NCBI GenBank assembly: GCA_023512665.1
Contig: JAILZC010000036.1
Location: 1-7,443 of the forward strand
Length of the DNA: 7,443 nt
Direction: 5' to 3'
Origin: Candidatus Bipolaricaulota bacterium
GTDB taxonomy: Bacteria > Bipolaricaulota > Bipolaricaulia > RBG-16-55-9 > DRXL01
Positions 4,810 to 7,443 of the stretch are shown here, piece by piece. Numbering within the stretch: the first letter of the stretch is position 1; each line of letters begins with the position of its first letter. Both the position numbers and the translations under genes were made by a program. The notes under the pieces are model-generated. The model worked only from the letters and a program-made list of their open reading frames with translations, was not told the DNA's origin and searched no databases.

Positions 4810-5261
4810 AGAGAGAAGCGACTTAGCAAAAACTGGTGGCATCGCTTGAGAGCCTCTCTGTTCCCCGGCCAATATAAGAGTTCCAATGCCTCCTCAAAAC
4901 GACACCAGCGCCACTCGTCGTGTTCCAACGGGTCTATCTGCGGCTCTTGCTGAACGCCTATATGGGCTACAAAGACATATTCTATGATCTCTCGCACCGT
5001 GGAAGAGTAGAGATGGCGCCATTCTTCATCCAAGGGAAATGAGTACGAGTAGTCAATCTTTTCCAATAGAGATGGGACAAGTCCTGTCTCCTCAAGAAGC
5101 TCACGTTGAGCTGCTTCCGTGAGCCCTTCACCCTGCTGGACGCCCCCTGTGACCCCTTGCCAAAAACCGCCACAGCTTGGGATGCGATGTAGCAGTAAAT
5201 ACTCCCAACGATCTCCAATCCGCCTCACGGGATAGACCAACACTTGAATGGGCTGCCTCAC
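4806..5261 (-). CDS. Nudix hydrolase, NudB (dihydroneopterin triphosphate pyrophosphatase)-like
   Basis: The 151-residue protein carries a complete Nudix box at residues 39-61 (G-x5-E-x7-R-E-L-L-E-E-T-G-L), with the Glu residues that hold the catalytic metal. Nudix enzymes cleave nucleoside diphosphate-linked substrates. FWQGVTGGVQQGE before the box and GNREALKRCHQFL at the end resemble FWQ-x-VTG and the SNRQAIEQF tail of E. coli NudB, which removes pyrophosphate from dihydroneopterin triphosphate in folate synthesis. Similar length supports this, but substrate assignment within Nudix is risky. The start is a GTG at 5261 with no Shine-Dalgarno. An extended -10 sits 6 nt upstream, suggesting a leaderless message. 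It is divergent from the GNAT gene at 5324 and convergent with the 4720 remnant. Confidence 0.85.
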   Translation of the reverse strand: MRQPIQVLVYPVRRIGDRWEYLLLHRIPSCGGFWQGVTGGVQQGEGLTEAAQRELLEETGLVPSLLEKIDYSYSFPLDEEWRHLYSSTVREIIEYVFVAHIGVQQEPQIDPLEHDEWRWCRFEEALELLYWPGNREALKRCHQFLLSRFSL

Positions 5262-5267
5262 TGTTTT

Positions 5268-5276
5268 AGTATATCA
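5268..5276 (-). promoter_or_regulatory. Extended -10 element for a leaderless Nudix transcript
   Basis: On the minus strand TGA-TATACT (TGn plus -10) ends 6 nt before the GTG start. Transcription from it would begin at or next to the start codon. No good -35 hexamer is seen at 17-18 bp, as is common for extended -10 promoters. The absence of a Shine-Dalgarno before this GTG fits. Confidence 0.5.
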
Positions 5277-5323
5277 AGCAACTATGGCAAAGCCCAGCGT
5301 ATGAGTTCCAATGGCGGAGGATT

Positions 5324-5764
5324 ATGGGCAGGAGGCAGGAAGTCACCGTTCGCCTTGCCAGCAGGGAAGAGTTGGAGGAGTTCGCCGCCCAAGAGTGGGC
5401 TCGCTACAACGCTGAAGCCGGGGTCGCCTGGGACTCCCGGCGGTATTGGCTCGCCGCTGAGCTGGAAGGTCGGCTCGTCGGATTCGCGGTCTTTCATATT
5501 GTTGGTGGGGTCGGGCACCTTGATCAGCTCCTCGTGGCCAAGGAATACCGCGGAAGGGGTATCGGCTCTAAGCTGCTGAATGGATTTGAAGAACACTGTC
5601 GTGCTGAGGGGTGCCACAAGCTGACCCTGGAGACAGCGGAATACCAAGCGAGAGAATTCTACGAGAAGCATGAGTTTGAGATTGCTTGTGCTCTACGGGA
5701 TAACAAATTTCATCGCACCTGGTATCTGATGGAGAAGGACCTGGGATGCTCAAGGCGATCCTGA
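5324..5764 (+). CDS. GNAT-family N-acetyltransferase, single domain
   Basis: The 146-residue protein shows the GNAT fold. A long N-terminal region is followed by the strand RLVGFAVFHIVGG (50-62) and LDQLLVAKEYRGRGIGSKLL (66-85), which contains the acetyl-CoA pyrophosphate loop R-G-R-G-I-G. Then come TLETAEYQAREFYEKHEFE (101-119), the usual Y-x-K-x-G/E-F end of the domain, and a final LMEKDL strand. GNAT enzymes transfer an acetyl group from acetyl-CoA to an amine; the acceptor cannot be predicted. The ATG at 5324 has GGAGG only 3 nt upstream, which is short, so the precise start is uncertain. The double-GNAT gene follows 75 bp downstream on the same strand and they may share a transcript. Confidence 0.85.
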   Translation: MGRRQEVTVRLASREELEEFAAQEWARYNAEAGVAWDSRRYWLAAELEGRLVGFAVFHIVGGVGHLDQLLVAKEYRGRGIGSKLLNGFEEHCRAEGCHKLTLETAEYQAREFYEKHEFEIACALRDNKFHRTWYLMEKDLGCSRRS

Positions 5765-5839
5765 CCGATAGCAGTTGCGGGTAGCACCTCTTTGTAGGAG
5801 ATGAAACAGGGGGTTATGACATACCAAAGGGGGAGGGGT

Positions 5840-6730
5840 ATGGATATCCAGAATATGAAAATCCGGCCCTATCAAAAGGCGGACTTACCCAAGCTGGTGG
5901 GCCTTTTCAATGAGGTCTATCGAGGAAGCCATGAGTTCATCCCTTATACTGAAGAGAAGCTCCGCGCAGAACTGGAGGAGGCCAGCTCTATCTTAGTTGT
6001 GGCGGATGAGCAAGGCAGGATTTTGGGGCTCGGCTTGCTTCGCCGGGAATGGCATGGTGAAGAGATCCAACTCTGTGCTCAACCAGGGCAGCAAAAGATA
6101 GAAGAGCAACTGCTCTCGGCCATCGAGTCCCAGGCCCGAAGCGGCGAGATTAGCACCGTAGTCGACAGCGAAGACTGCGACAGAATCGAATTCTTTGTTG
6201 CCAGGGGCTATAAGCCAGATGGAAGCCTCTACCACATGGTCGCTGAGCTGGACCAGCCGAGGGCCGTTCCAGTACCCCAGGGCTATTTACTCCGCGGGCT
6301 CAAACCCACTGAGGAAGAAGAACTCATCGAGGTTGTGAACGCCGCCTACGAAGGGGAACGGCTCCGGCTAGGCGCGCTGGCAAGGTGGCACTCGGAAGAC
6401 CCAGCCTTCAGCGCGGCGTGGGTCCAGATGGCGGAGCACAAAAATCGCTTGGTCGCGGCAGTCGTCGCCCGCTCTGATCGAGATTTCAATCAGCACTACC
6501 ATGCTAAGCGCGGGTATCTCGGCCCAGCAGCTACGCTCCCAGCCCACCAAGGGAAGGGCCTAGGAAAGGCTCTCACCGCCCAGGCGCTGAACTTCCTTCG
6601 AGAGCACGGGCTGGAGCGAGCTTCCCTCTATACCTGGAGCGGGAACGTTGCAGCCCTGAAAGTCTTGAAGAGTCTCGGTTTTCGCGTGAGCCACGAGTGG
6701 CAGATCCTCACCAAGTCCATTGGTGTATAA
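5840..6730 (+). CDS. Double-GNAT acetyltransferase (tandem GNAT domains)
   Basis: The 296-residue product contains two GNAT-like halves. The N-terminal half (about 7-137) opens IRPYQKADLPKLVGLFNEVY and has LVVADEQGRILGLGLL, but its acetyl-CoA loop is degenerate (QPGQQKIEEQLL in place of Q/R-x-x-G-x-G). The C-terminal half (about 150-293) opens LLRGLKPTEEEELIEVVNAAY and has an intact motif A, LPAHQGKGLGKAL (233-245), and a classic SGNVAALKVLKSLGF (267-281). Catalysis is therefore expected in the C-terminal domain, with the other structural or substrate-binding. Double-GNAT proteins include mycothiol synthase, but nothing here identifies that reaction. The ATG at 5840 has GGGAGG close upstream (3 nt). 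ATGs at 5801 and 5816 add a short, unconserved-looking extension and cannot be excluded. Confidence 0.8.
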   Translation: MDIQNMKIRPYQKADLPKLVGLFNEVYRGSHEFIPYTEEKLRAELEEASSILVVADEQGRILGLGLLRREWHGEEIQLCAQPGQQKIEEQLLSAIESQARSGEISTVVDSEDCDRIEFFVARGYKPDGSLYHMVAELDQPRAVPVPQGYLLRGLKPTEEEELIEVVNAAYEGERLRLGALARWHSEDPAFSAAWVQMAEHKNRLVAAVVARSDRDFNQHYHAKRGYLGPAATLPAHQGKGLGKALTAQALNFLREHGLERASLYTWSGNVAALKVLKSLGFRVSHEWQILTKSIGV

Positions 6731-6731
6731 T
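6726..6731 (+). promoter_or_regulatory. Possible -10 hexamer upstream of the FG-GAP gene
   Basis: A perfect TATAAT overlaps the stop codon of the double-GNAT gene and lies 21 bp before the next ATG. No recognisable -35 sits 17 bp upstream, so it may be chance. If real, it would allow separate expression of the downstream exported protein. Confidence 0.25.
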
Positions 6732-6752
6732 ACCTGAGGAAGTGAACCAAGC

Positions 6753-7443
6753 ATGGGACGAGCAAGAATAGTTTTAGTAGTAGCACTGTTGATGCTCATC
6801 GCAAAGGAAGCATTCCCCGGCACGAAGATGGTGTCGCCAGGTTCTGAAAAGTTCTACGCGGTGTCGGGGAATGGCACGCTGTTCACGCGCGCCAGCATCC
6901 CAAGTTTCACCGACATTCAAGAAGGGACGAACGGCATCGCACTTGCGGACTTGAACCGCGATGGCTGGATGGACATTATCGCAACGTATACCCCACCGAT
7001 GGGCTCAGCAGGAAGCAGTCAAGACAAACTGCGCGTGTTCATCAATCAAGGCAATCTGCGATTCAAAGAACATGCGATCAAGATCACAAATCAGAAATTC
7101 GCGCCGAGCGAATTTGGGAAGCGCGCGCAAATCCCGAACCTCGTGGACTTCAATCGCGACGGTTTCCTTGATCTCTACATCACGCGTAGCGCGCCGATGA
7201 ACGCAGGCCAGTTCATACCCGGCAGACCGATCATTGGGAATTCCTTGCTCGTCAGCCAAGGCGCGTGGGATACATTTGTGGATGTGTCCGAAAAGATGGG
7301 GGTGCGCAACGAGGTCGGCTACAATCGCCAATCGTCCATTGGCGATGTCAACAAGGACGGCTGGCTCGACATCGCGGTCGGATGCGACAACATCGGCAAT
7401 GCGATGGGCGGATTGCCGCACAGTCGCCTGTACATCTTTCAGC
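6753..7443 (+). CDS. Exported FG-GAP/VCBS-repeat beta-propeller protein, 3' partial
   Basis: The ATG at 6753 follows an AGGAAG sequence about 10 nt upstream, 22 bp after the double-GNAT stop, and the frame is open for 230 codons to the window edge. The N-terminus (MGRARIVLVVALLMLIAKEAF) is a basic residue cluster plus a hydrophobic core, a Sec-type signal peptide or anchor. Three calcium-loop motifs follow at about 60-80-residue spacing: DLNRDGWMDI, DFNRDGFLDL and DVNKDGWLDI, each preceded by hydrophobic strand residues. These are the marks of FG-GAP/VCBS repeats, which fold as blades of integrin-like beta-propellers that bind calcium and are found on secreted or surface proteins. A full propeller needs about seven blades, so at least half the protein lies beyond the window. 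The ligand or role is unknown. The minus-strand frame opposite it (7005-7421) is a shadow. Confidence 0.85.
   Translation, partial: MGRARIVLVVALLMLIAKEAFPGTKMVSPGSEKFYAVSGNGTLFTRASIPSFTDIQEGTNGIALADLNRDGWMDIIATYTPPMGSAGSSQDKLRVFINQGNLRFKEHAIKITNQKFAPSEFGKRAQIPNLVDFNRDGFLDLYITRSAPMNAGQFIPGRPIIGNSLLVSQGAWDTFVDVSEKMGVRNEVGYNRQSSIGDVNKDGWLDIAVGCDNIGNAMGGLPHSRLYIFQ

Noticed and set aside
5840..6730. Naming the double-GNAT gene mycothiol synthase (mshD)
   Set aside because: Only the two-domain architecture is shared. No mycothiol pathway gene is present and the organism does not look actinobacterial.
7005..7421. 138-codon open frame on the minus strand at the right end
   Set aside because: It is antisense to the FG-GAP gene, whose D-x-N-x-D-G repeats are unmistakable. 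The minus product shows no family features.
1..7443. tRNA, rRNA, riboswitch or CRISPR array
   Set aside because: No cloverleaf-like segment, rRNA core sequence, recognised aptamer or regular repeat-spacer pattern was seen on either strand.

Overview
The window looks like a piece of a bacterial chromosome, moderately GC-rich by eye. Ribosome-binding sites are mostly of the GGAGG/GGGAGG type and genes run in short divergent and convergent units. The gene mix (glutaconate-type CoA-transferase, Gpt-like phosphoribosyltransferase, double-GNAT protein, Tat-exported DUF362 relic, CARDB and FG-GAP surface proteins, orphan DUF433 antitoxin, a C/G-rich palindromic intergenic repeat) would suit a thermophilic or environmental lineage such as Chloroflexota or Bipolaricaulota. 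That placement is an impression, not shown by any marker gene.

Layout. (1) 3-911 (+): 3' part of a probably extracellular protein with short internal repeats and a C-terminal CARDB-like domain. (2) 1016-1249 (-): a small DUF433/VapB45-type antitoxin gene without an adjacent toxin. (3) 1321-1605 (+): a small hypothetical protein, divergent from the antitoxin. (4) 3460-1613 (-): the two subunits of a class I CoA-transferase. They are separated by 108 bp that contain a 79-bp palindromic repeat whose outer end supplies the alpha-subunit stop codon. (5) 3541-4809: a disturbed stretch. Two direct copies of a promoter/RBS/Tat-leader module (about 3541-3666 and 4635-4753) each open a truncated gene. 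Between them lie a transposase N-terminal fragment and an intact-looking phosphoribosyltransferase gene with an abnormal PRPP loop, both on the minus strand. (6) 4806-5261 (-): a NudB-like Nudix hydrolase, possibly read from a leaderless mRNA. (7) 5324 to the right end (+): a single-domain GNAT acetyltransferase, a double-GNAT protein and the first 230 codons of an exported FG-GAP/VCBS beta-propeller protein. Spacing would allow one transcript.

The clearest shared function is the CoA-transferase pair, expected to form one heteromeric enzyme moving CoA between carboxylic acids. The remaining genes look like housekeeping or accessory singletons. I did not find a convincing new multi-gene system. 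The points most worth a second look are the duplicated Tat-leader modules with decayed gene bodies, the phosphoribosyltransferase lacking the usual PRPP-loop residues, and the repeat lying between two co-functioning subunit genes.
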